Assembly: GCA_030323885.1 (NCBI GenBank)
Contig: CM059187.1
Span: 133,574,029 to 133,638,028, forward strand
Length of the DNA: 64,000 nucleotides
Direction: 5' to 3'
Origin: Branchipolynoe longqiensis
Lineage: Eukaryota; Annelida; Polychaeta; Phyllodocida; Polynoidae
Position 1 is the first letter of the stretch; each line of letters begins with the position of its first letter. Below the pieces are notes generated by a model. The model was not told the DNA's origin, made no database searches, and saw nothing but the letters and a program-made list of their open reading frames with translations. The position numbers were made by a program, and so were the translations under genes. Below are positions 53,065-62,117 of this stretch, in pieces.

Positions 53065-53440
53065 GTGACGTCCACCCCTCCCAACCCTGTGTCGGTCGTA
53101 AATCAGTATGCAAGTGAATGGGAAATAATTTATTAACTTTTATATGTTGAGTTATCATTGTTGAAACACAGGGGATTGGGATCGCCGTCCATGGCGACGC
53201 AAAGGCAAACGTGGCGAAGGGGTGGGACGAGGCGAGGCGCCTTCCCCGTGGGGCAACGAGGGTATACGGCAAGGGGGGGGGGGGGCGAGGAGTAGGAGGA
53301 CAGGACCAATGGGGAGATCTAAGAGAGATAGAACTTGGGCCAACGGTCAGAGAGGTTAGTGAGGTGACTGGGGCGCTGTGTTCTTGGTGTGGATTGGCGT
53401 GAGTGTGTACGAGTGTGTGAGAGGGAGGGGGGTAGTTGTA
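53065..53440. other. Single-copy stretch with a G run
   Basis: G run at 53272-53283. No gene recognised. Confidence 0.35.
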
Positions 53441-53444
53441 GTTG

Positions 53445-53632
53445 GTTGGTTGTTGGGATTTTACATCCTAGCAATATATATGGTCATATCAGGACGGGTG
53501 GGGGTGGTTGGTTGTTGAAGTTTTTACGTCCTGGCAACATCTATGGTCATATCAGGCAGGGTGGGGGTGGTGGTTGGTTGCTTGTTGGAATTTGACCTCC
53601 TAGCAATTTCTATGGTCATATCCGGATGGGTG
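53445..53632 (-). mobile_element. Tandem triplication of SINE family A tails
   Basis: Three consecutive tail units of about 65-70 bp: GTTGGTTGTTGGGATTTTAC, GTTGGTTGTTGAAGTTTTTA and GTTGGTTGCTTGTTGGAATT, each followed by a GGTCATATCAGGACGGGTGG-like end. They are separated by GGGTGG and no SINE body is present. Confidence 0.85.
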
Positions 53633-53639
53633 GGTGAGT

Positions 53640-53990
53640 GGGGTGAGAAAGGGTTGGTTGGAGGGTGAGACGATGTGGGATGTGGGTAGTATGGGGCAGT
53701 ATTCTTGAATGAGGAACTTTGTGGGACTATATCCGAGGCACCATTATGGGTGTGGGATGTTGTGTGTTGTGTGTTTGGTGTGGGTATTTGGGAGGGGTGG
53801 GCGGTAGGTAGGGGATGGGGGAAGGAGGTGGGATGTGGGGGGGGGGGGCTGGAACACCATCCTGGCGGGCATATTTATCAAAGTTGTCTCCTCCAGGGTG
53901 CGGCCGGGACGCACTGATCTGTGGTGATCCCCCCCGGGGCGGGGACCCGCCCGAGCCGCCGATATGATCCATCACAACAATCCATCGCGC
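53640..53990. other. G-rich and single-copy sequence, no gene seen
   Basis: Partly GGGATGTGGG-rich. A short CpG-containing segment (53890-53970). Confidence 0.35.
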
Positions 53991-53997
53991 CGACTTC

Positions 53998-54300
53998 TTC
54001 CTCCCCTCCCCCCCTCCCTCCCCCTCTCCCTCTCCCTCTCCCTCCCCTCTCCCTCTCTCTCTCCCTCTCCTCCACCCTCTTCCTCCACTCCACTTCCCCT
54101 CTCCCTCTCCCACTCCCGCTCCTTCTCCTTGTCTCACCCCCTCTCCATCTCCCTCTCCCTCTCCCCTCCCTCTCCCTCTCCCTCTCCCTCTCCCACTCCT
54201 TCTCTCTCTCCTCTCCCTCTCCCACTCCCACTCTCCCCCTCTCCTTTCCATATCCCTACCCTCCCTTCCCTCACACACTCCCTCTACCACTCCCTCTCCC
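53998..54300. repeat. CCCTCT pyrimidine tract
   Basis: CTCCCTCTCC words, almost pure pyrimidine over about 300 bp. Such polypurine-polypyrimidine DNA can form triplexes. Open frames of 143-149 codons on the plus strand and 117-236 codons on the minus strand are by-products. Confidence 0.9.
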
Positions 54301-54304
54301 GCCC

Positions 54305-54955
54305 AGTGCCGGTACTTTCTCCCCAGCCCCCCACACACCAAATACTCATTAACTCTCCAGCGTCCCGCCGCAGCGAGCGGACCGCAAACGTTGAAGCAAA
54401 CAAAGTAAGATGATGTTCTTTCATTCTTCAAGTTCAACCACTTCTAGTGTTCTTCTGCTTCTACTTCTTTATTATTATTTTATTTATTTACTCCTTTATT
54501 TTTGTTGTTCCGATTTTTACTAAATTGATAATGTACCTCTTTTTAATTCATATCGATAGTGGGTGGGTGTTCCCCCCCCCCTGTTCTTTTCCTTTGCTGC
54601 ATTGATATTGACTTGGTTCCCAAGTGGCTGGCCAATGGGAAAAGGTAGTGGTATTAAATTCCATATCGCCCGGGTACCTTCCTAATGATGAGTAGAACAT
54701 GACATGCTTCAAATGATATGACGCAAATTAAAAAAATACATAATAATAATAAATGCGAAATGTAAAAAGCTCATAGAAAAAGAAAATGGCAATGACTTTC
54801 CATTAATGTTCTGAGTTCGTCTATGTTCGCCCTGACGGATCGGTGTCGATGGTAGCGATAGGGGAAAGCGAAAGATGACTGCGCCAGTTGGGACGGGGGT
54901 GCTGCGTCTCCTCTTCTTATATATATATTAGATAAAAGCAAGTTCTATCTCCCAT
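54305..54955. other. Single-copy, AT-rich stretch, no gene seen
   Basis: Nothing recognised. Confidence 0.35.
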
Positions 54956-55084
54956 GCCCATTGCAATAGGCTGGCATTCGCCTGAGATGGCTGCGTGCAC
55001 ATTTCAATATTGGAACACTCCTGGCACTAAGTGTGTTCTGCCAGCGGCCGCCTCAGTCATTAGTGTGGGTCTACTGGGTCTGGT

Positions 55085-56285
55085 AGTGGACCAGTGGACC
55101 GGGGGGACCGGGGGACCGGCGGGGACCGAGGGACCGGGGGGACCGGGGGACCGGCGGGGACCGGCGGGGACGGGCGGGGACGGGCGGGGACGGGCGGGGA
55201 CGGGCGGGGACGGGCGGGGACGGGCGGGGACGGGCGGGGACGGGCGGGGACGGGCGGGGACGGGCGGGGACGGGCGGGGACGGGCGGGGACGGGCGGGGA
55301 CGGGCGGGGACGGGCGGGGACCGGCGGGACCGGCGGCGGACCGGGCGGGACCGGCGGCGACCGGCGGCGACCGGCGGCGACCGGCGGCGACCGGCGGCGA
55401 CCGGCGGCGACCGGCGGCGACCGGCGGCGACCGGCGGCGACCGGCGGGGACCGGCGGCGACCGGCGGCGACCGGCGGCGACCGGCGGGGACCGGCGGGGG
55501 ACCGGACGGCGGACCGGCGGCGACCGGCGGCGACCGGCGGGGACCGGCGGCGACCGGCGGCGACCGGCGGCGACCGGCGGGGACCGGCGGGGACCGGCGG
55601 GGACCGGCGGGGACCGGCGGGGACCGGCGGGGACCGGCGGGGACCGGCGGGGACCGGCGGGGACCGGCGGGGACCGGCGGGGACCGGCGGGGACCGGCGG
55701 GGACCGGCGGGGACCGGCGGGGACCGGCGGGGGACCGGCGGGGACCGGGGGGACCGGGGGGACCGGGGGGACCGGGGGGACCGGCGGGGACCGGGGGGAC
55801 CGGGGAGACCGGCAGAGACCGGTGTGGACCAGTCGGGACCAGTCGGGACCAGTCGGGACCAGTTTGGACCAGTCGGGACCAGTCGGGACCAATCAGGACC
55901 AGTCGGGACCAGTCGGGACCAGTCGGCACCAGTCGGCACCAGTCGGCACCAGTCGGGACCAGTCGGGAAAGGTGGGGCCCAGTGGGTATTGATGGGGACC
56001 AGCGAAGACCAGCGAGTCCCAAGGAGGGCCATCTGGGATAAGCGGGCACCAGTCTGGATAGGCGGGACCAGTAGGGACCAGAGGATAATAGTCGGGACCG
56101 GCGGGTACCAGTCGGGACCTGTATGTTCCAATCAGGACCGGTGGGGACCAGTAGGGACCGCTGAGGAAGGGTGGGGAACGTTGGGGACTGGTGACGACCA
56201 CTGACAACCAGTCGCGATGAGTCGGGACCAGACGGGACCAGTTGCAATCAGTCAAGACCAGTCGGGACCAGCGAGTTTCGGATTG
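55085..56285. repeat. GC-rich decamer satellite with in-phase variant blocks
   Basis: One 10-bp frame persists for about 1.2 kb while the unit changes: GGACCGGCGG-type at the left, GGGCGGGGAC (55165-55320), GACCGGCGGC (55350-55550, mixed), GGCGGGGACC (55575-55790), GACCAGTCGG (55820-55970), then a decayed right part. The frames of 416 (+), 395 and 375 (-) codons are the longest in the window and are by-products. Confidence 0.95.
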
Positions 56286-56289
56286 ACAG

Positions 56290-57035
56290 TCATATATCTC
56301 GATCTAGAGCGCTTGGTAACACAATACCGCTGAGTTTTACCCAAAATACAAGTATGCGCCTATTGCTTCATAATATATATTTATATAAATGAATGTATGC
56401 CTTTTTTATTCGGAGAGACTATTCCTATCTCATATGCAATATCCTCGTCAGCATATCTAATGTCAAAGCCATATTCACTCTCACAACATCGCCCCCCCCC
56501 CCTCCCACACAAACCATCTCTACTTCTACCTACCTATCCCCCCTCCCACACTCGCCACACTCCCCAGTCCCATATTCCCACCCTCCCCAAATCGCCACAC
56601 TGAGTGTGTGAGAAGCAACTCCTCGCTGTGTCGTTAGTGAGATGGCGGAGGGAGGGAATGAGGAGGAGAAGGAGGAGAAGGAGGAGGAGAAAGAGAAGGA
56701 GGAGGAGAAAGAGAAGGAGGAGGAGGAAGGCTCCTGCTTGTCTGCGGAAGTGGTTTCCGATTGCAATGAGGAAATAATGTGGGGTTTTTTTTTCTCCTCA
56801 TCCTGAAAATGAGAAACCAAGAGGGCTTGGAGCCGGCCAGACATGGTTATATTGGTACTTGATGTGGAGTGGCAGCCTGAATGATGTGTACACCGGCGTG
56901 GTTGCATTTAGGGAAGACATCACAATTGGAAAGGAGAATATTGGAAATGTCTGCTCTAAGGTAGCGCATAGAAACTGATAGAACTATTTGGCTTGCAGTT
57001 CTTTCTTGACCGTGACCTTTGATGTATGTACCAAG
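56290..57035. other. Single-copy stretch with a GGA-rich tract
   Basis: Purine tract GAGGAGAAGGAGGAGAAGGA at about 56640-56735. A few (TA) words. No gene. Part of this stretch may be the left portion of the LTR remnant. Confidence 0.4.
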
Positions 57036-57039
57036 GCAC

Positions 57040-57182
57040 GGCGGGCCGGGAACCAGCCCGTCGGGACCAGCGTCACAGGCGACCAGCGTAGACTGGCGGG
57101 AACTGTAATAAAGCATTGAGTAACTCGACGTCAACATGTGCAGTCATTCCTGAGTTCTAACTTTACATGGTGTCAGAGGCGG
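57040..57182 (+). mobile_element. LTR retrotransposon remnant: LTR 3' end plus primer-binding site
   Basis: AATAAA at 57107-57112 precedes TTCTAACTTTACA, which ends at 57167. TGGTGTCAGAGGCGG (57168-57182) follows directly. A TGG-starting primer-binding site next to an LTR ending in CA is the standard layout, and TGGTGTCAGA is common in Ty3/Gypsy-type elements. No gag, pol or second LTR is seen, and the LTR left edge cannot be placed. Confidence 0.65.
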
Positions 57183-57189
57183 AATCTTG

Positions 57190-58385
57190 GACGGAAATGT
57201 CTAGCCCGTCCTGATGAATATGACTGACTTGTTTATCCTTTCAACATTTGTGTTTTGGTTGAGGTTTCCTTCAATTCTTTTGTTTTGTTTTTTTAAACTT
57301 TTAACCCAGCGAACTTTCCCTCTGCTGGACACATTAGGCTTCTCTTAAGATTTGTCAGCATTATATTTTGGAAAGCTGAAATAATGTTTCACCAGTTTAA
57401 TGTCAGGTTTTTCGCAGGTTGAGTATTGGATGTAGGGCGTTGGATACTTGATTATGAAAGGTATTCTGAATAGCGTATACCAAGTTCGATAACTGTCTAT
57501 AAAAAGCCTATTTATATAGCACCTACTCGCCCTTAAATTTGCATTATCCAATGAAGGCACTGAAGCTGAGTAATTTCGAAGAAAAACCACCAAATTTAGG
57601 TACTGGTGCACTTATCAAATATATACTTCAACATAGGAGAAATATCTAGTGAATTTAATAGAAACTCTCACTTTTATAACTCTATGGTGTCTACCATTTT
57701 ACTGTGTGTGTACAATTTATTTGGCATGTTCACATTTTTAATATCTTCAAAGTTAAAGATTCATTATGAAAGTTACTTCAAAAGGGAAGTTTTAATGTAG
57801 GTTTTGAAGTAGGTTTTGACAATCACCCTAATATAGTTGTACATATTGTAAATAATTGGCCTGGCTTTGGCAGCCAACTAACCCTATTAATATTGAAACT
57901 CTAACTTTGATATTATATAATGGTCCTGACAATGCCCTAAACTATGGTTTTATTGAAACCGCAAAGCTTGCTATTATTTAATGAGTCCGAAGAGAATCCT
58001 CAGATGTCTTTAATACAGTTGTAAGAAACACAGAGAACCCCCACACTGCTCGGACAGAGGGAATTCCACGTGATAATCGTCCTACAAGTCACAATCCATG
58101 CGGGGTGTGTGGGTGTGGTGGCGTTGGTGGTTGAAGGGAGGGATGAGGAGGGATGCTAACTTTCAGTTGACAACACAGACGAGAAAATAACAAAGCCTAA
58201 CTGCAAGTATCTAATCATATATGTGTAATGTATAATAATTATATCAGTATAAAGGCGCAAAAGGGAATGCTCCCTATATGATCACCCATATGTTGTGTAC
58301 TACTATATGGGTGACCACTGTTCACAGTTGGGCCAGGTGGCGCGAACACCTCCAACCCTACAAGTGGCGCGAAATAGTATATCTG
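57190..58385. other. AT-rich single-copy stretch, no gene seen
   Basis: Low GC, no repeat-family match until 58226 (TGTATAATAATTATATCAG word). Short frames such as 57345-57611 (-) show no domain. Confidence 0.35.
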
Positions 58386-58388
58386 CAC

Positions 58389-58521
58389 TATATAATTTAT
58401 TATGTGGCTATAAATAACGACAGCCCCTTAATATTGTGGTCTGTCCATCTTAACCTCCATGATATTCACTGCGGAGCGGTCATTCTCTCCTTCCCGCCAC
58501 CTCCGCACAGTGAGCCAACGG
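58389..58521 (+). repeat. Dispersed repeat R2, copy 2
   Basis: CTATATAATTTATTATGTGG, AAATAACGACAGCCCCTTAA, TCACTGCGGAGCGGTCATTC and GTGAGCCAACGG, parallel to 34938-35070. Confidence 0.8.
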
Positions 58522-58524
58522 TCA

Positions 58525-59260
58525 TTGTTATCCGCACTTTCAGTATCATTTTCATTTGTATATATTTCATTTCATTTTCATATACTATACTGATAAGTCG
58601 GGATATTTCCTCCTGGTCATTTTATGTAGATTTTGTTGGCGATTTTTGTTCGCTCTGCCAACATAATGGCCGGTTCCTTGAAGCCATTTCTAGCAATTAG
58701 CGCAAGTGGTCGCTCCTAACATGTGGCTTGCTGGCTGGCTGGCAGGCTGGCTATCTTTGGAGAAAGAAGGTCGCGTGGCGCTACAGAGGCGACCCGGGAA
58801 GAGTGGCGGGTGGTGGGCAGTTTGAATGAGTGGTCAGTGAAGAAAGATGTGGCTAGTGGCACAGCCGACGAGCAATACGCCAGCCACATATACACACCGC
58901 CCCCATCCTCCCACAAAGGCAAACTAGCCCCTCCTGGCACCCTGCTCTCCTCCCCCACCCCTCCTGGTCCCCCTCACTCCTGCGTCCCCCTGGTGGCAGA
59001 TAAAAGAAACGGGACCCACACAGACCGACATACGCATACATAAAAAGGAGAGAACGAGCTTTGGGAAGGGGAGTAGCAACTGTAGAGAAACGAGTGGGGG
59101 TGGGGGTTGGTGTTGGAGGGGTGGGATGATGCTGAAGACATTACACAGACCGCCACACACCAATTGCCTATCCCGCAGACACCGTCATTCGTGACGTCAG
59201 AACCGTGATAGATGGTGGTTGTTGGCGGTGGGGGCAGTTAGTTCTGTGGTGCGACTGTCC
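58525..59260. other. Single-copy stretch, no gene seen
   Basis: (CTGG)n-like GGCTGGCTGGCTGGCAGGCT at 58728-58750. No domain in the 106-codon frame at 58723-59043. Confidence 0.35.
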
Positions 59261-59264
59261 GAAG

Positions 59265-59522
59265 GACCGGGGCTGGGCGGGGCTGGGCTGGGCGGGGCTG
59301 GGCTGGGCGGGGCTGAGCGGGGCTGGGAGGGGCTGGGCTGGGCTGGACTGTGCGGGGCGGGTCGGGGCGGGGCTGGGAGGGGCGGGGCGGGTTGGGGCGG
59401 GGCGGGGCGGGCGGGCGGGGCGTGGTGTGGCGGGGCGGGGCGGGGCGGGGCGAGTCGGGGCGGGGCGGGGCGGGGCGGGGCGTGGAAGGTCTGGGTGGGG
59501 CGGCTCGGTGCTGGGCGGGGCA
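59265..59522. repeat. GGGGC pentamer array
   Basis: GGGCTGGGCT and GGGGCGGGGC words, 5-bp period, over about 250 bp. Highly G-rich plus strand. Overlapping frames up to 157 codons are artefacts. Confidence 0.93.
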
Positions 59523-59524
59523 TT

Positions 59525-60265
59525 GTGAATCTTTTCATGGCTGCTTTTTCTTTTATTAAGAAGGAGGGGGACTGTTGCTTTGTTGTGTTTTTTATATTTC
59601 ACCATTCATGCACGGCGCAGCAGGGCTGGCGGGCGGACGGGCGGGCTGGTCCGGCGGGCGGGCGGTGTGGCCCGACTGCAACTGCTGTTTGATCTGTGTA
59701 TCGGACGGCCCGACGTCTGATTGGCTGCCTCCTACTGTATTGAACCCTGGCTTATCCGTGATCCACAATCTGCACCGAATCCCGCCAGTCGGACCAGGAT
59801 CAAGATCGATCCATAAAAGCGGCGGGAGGAGTTCAGGCACGCGGCGGGCAGGACGGGCCGGACTGTGGTCATTAGGCTTTGGAGTCGGACCCGGCCAGGC
59901 TGGGGGACCAGGATGAAATGCGAGCCTGGGCTTACTGAGCGTGCGCAGTGATGCTGCTTATAGTCAGTGCCTAGGAAAGCTGAGCGAAATTAGCCCCTCC
60001 ACCACCACCACCCACCACCCACCCTGCTGCTCCCCGCCCCGACAACTGAGGGGAAAAGTTTGGTCGCTAGTTGGCCATGTAGTTTCAGATTCCCCAGCAT
60101 TCCGTGTTTGTTCTGGGATCGGGGACACCACCATTTGTGGCTAGTTGGGGGGTTGATGTCAGGATGATGGGGGAACGGCGAGTATGTGATGTGTGGCGTG
60201 TGGGCTATGTAGGATAGGGTGGGGCAGAGTGTGTTTGTCTGGGTGTGGCGGTAGGGCAAGTGAAT
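59525..60265. other. GC-rich single-copy island with promoter-like words
   Basis: GCGGGCGGACGGGCGGGCTG, an inverted CCAAT word (GATTGGCTG at about 59719) and CCATAAAAGCGGCGGG (59812-59827), about 93 bp apart. This spacing is compatible with a Pol II promoter, but there is no transcript or exon evidence. Confidence 0.28.
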
Positions 60266-60269
60266 TTAT

Positions 60270-60945
60270 GACTGGTGCGAGGTGATGGGTGTCAAAATCT
60301 TTATGTGTGGAGTGTGGGGGTGATAGGTAGGTCAGAATCTTTATGTGTGGGGTGTGGGATCATGGGTGGGTCAAATTGTATATGTGTGGGGTGTCGGGTG
60401 ATGGGTGGTCAGTGCTTATATGTGTGGAGTATGGGGGTGGTGGATGGGTCAGTGTTTATATGTTTGGGGTGTGGGATGATGGGTGGGTCAGTGTTGATAA
60501 TTGTGGGGTGTCGGAGTAATGGGTGGGTCAGTGTTTATATGTTTGGGGTGTGTGGTGATGGGTGGGTCAGTGTTTATATGTGTGGGGTATGGGGGTGATG
60601 GGTGGGTCGGTGTATATATGTGTGGGGTGTGGGGTGATGGATGGGTCAGTGTTTATATGTTTGGGGTGTGGGGTGATGGGTGGGTCAGTGTTTATATGTG
60701 TGGGGTGTGTGGTGATGGCTGGGTCAGTGTTTATATGTTTGGGGTGTGGGGTGATGGGTGGGTCGGTGTTTATATGTGTGGGGTGTGTGGTGATGGGTGG
60801 GTCAGTGTTTATATGTTTGGGGTGTGGGGTGATGGGTGTTTATATGTGTGGGGTGATGGGTGGGTCAGTGTTTATTTGTTTGGGGTGTGGGGTGATGGGT
60901 GGGTCAGAGTGTATACATCGCGGATGTGGGGCGATGGGGTGAGAC
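60270..60945. repeat. 39-bp tandem array
   Basis: About 16 units of 39-40 bp with GATGGGTGGGTCAGTGTTTA and TATGTTTGGGGTGTGG (GATG at 60557, 60597 and 60636). Frames of 107, 159 and 126 codons (Cys/Gly/Val/Phe/Met-rich) follow from 39 being divisible by three. Confidence 0.94.
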
Positions 60946-60949
60946 GGAG

Positions 60950-61516
60950 TGTATATGCATTGGCTAGATATAGGTTGTGAGCGAATGGGAGATGCGGAAG
61001 TGTTTATATCTGTGAGACGGAGAGATGAGGTAGAGGACATGGGAGGGGGCAGACTGTATATCTGTCTGGGGCTGGGACATGGGGGGTGGGAGTGAATATA
61101 TGTCAGATGTGCGACACAAGGGATGCCGAGAGGAAGGATGGATGGAGGGATGGAGGGGCGGGGGGAGGGGGGATAAGCGGAATGTTTGCAGATAGATCTG
61201 GCTTAGAGCTGCGCGCGCAGGCCTCATACGTCTACAGATATATTGGGTTATTACGAGTTTATGACAAGTGGGAGGGCTGGTGGCCGGCCGTGTGGGGAGT
61301 GGTGCCCGGCGGCATCTGGGCTTTGATCGGGCAATTGAGGGAGCCTCCCGAGCCTGATTCGTCATCGTTTGCCCGGTCAGGCTTGAGGTTGGCTGGACAG
61401 CGGCCGGCTCCTGCACACAATTCCCCATGCCTTCCCTGAGAGGCAGCGATTTAGGGCTCTTCTGAATTTTGTCAGGCGTGTTTGCGAGCCATGGTTTGTT
61501 TTGTGTGTGTCCTTCT
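60950..61516. other. Single-copy stretch, unassigned
   Basis: GC-balanced from 61200. A forward frame of 117 codons (61086-61439) is non-repetitive but has no recognisable domain. Confidence 0.3.
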
Positions 61517-61530
61517 TCTGTTGTGACCGG

Positions 61531-61850
61531 TTTGAGCGTCCGACTCCTATTTTTGGGAGATTGGGGAATCTGAACCCATTGGTTCGTGGGTTCGAACCCT
61601 GGTTGAATCAAACCAAAGACTTTGTCGCTTCCTAGCCTGGCGCTCGGCATTATTAGGATAGGGCAAGGACAGGTTGGATCAGTGTCGCGATAATGTGACT
61701 GAGTGGGGTATCAGGTCATGGTGCTGGCGATATGGTCTCCCAATGGGGCAACACTATAAAGTCGCCATGAGGGTGCACTGTCACAAGTCGTTACCCGTCC
61801 TGATATGACCTTAGATGTTGCTAGGATGTAAAACAACAAGAAACAAACAA
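61531..61850 (+). mobile_element. SINE family A with perfect 14-bp target duplication
   Basis: Starts in the head (TTTGAGCGTCCGACTCCTAT), then ACCCATTGGTTCGTGGGTTC (long arm) and the B-box GGTTCGAACCCTGG, full body and tail AAACAACAAGAAACAAACAA. TCTGTTGTGACCGG lies immediately left (61517-61530) and right (61851-61864), a 14-bp duplication as left by LINE-type target-primed integration. Confidence 0.95.
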
Positions 61851-61857
61851 TCTGTTG

Positions 61858-62045
61858 TGACCGGACGTGGTGGCCGAATCAGTAGAACGCAGAAGTAGAG
61901 TGCGGAAGGCGCTCGGTATTAATAGGATAGGACAAGGACTGGTTAACTCAGAATCAGGATAATGTGGGATATTGGTCATGGTACCGGTAGCCTGGTCTCC
62001 CAGTAGGGGCAATACTATGTCACCATGCGTGTGCGCTGCCATAAA
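61858..62045 (+). mobile_element. SINE family A, internally deleted copy
   Basis: Head GACGTGGTGGCCGAATCAGT, then GCGCTCGGTATTAATAGGAT, AATCAGGATAATGTGGGATA and GTAGCCTGGTCTCCCAGTAG. Between the head and GCGCTCGG the middle of the body is deleted. The preceding SINE inserted at the edge of this copy's head. Confidence 0.88.
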
Positions 62046-62117
62046 TTATATGGATCAACCTAATATATTTATTTAAACGAAATGGCAAGAAGTCAAAACA
62101 ATCGGACTATGCAACTT
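62046..62117 (+). repeat. Dispersed repeat R1, partial copy 3
   Basis: GATCAACCTAATATATTTAT and AAACAATCGGACTATGCAAC match the right end of R1 at 22.2 and 30.7 kb. It ends where LINE-like coding sequence begins. Confidence 0.65.

Noticed and set aside
54954..56255. Very long open frames (416, 395, 375 codons) on both strands
   Set aside because: They coincide exactly with the GC decamer array; 30 bp equals ten codons, so several frames stay open and give simple Gly/Arg/Pro/Thr repeats.
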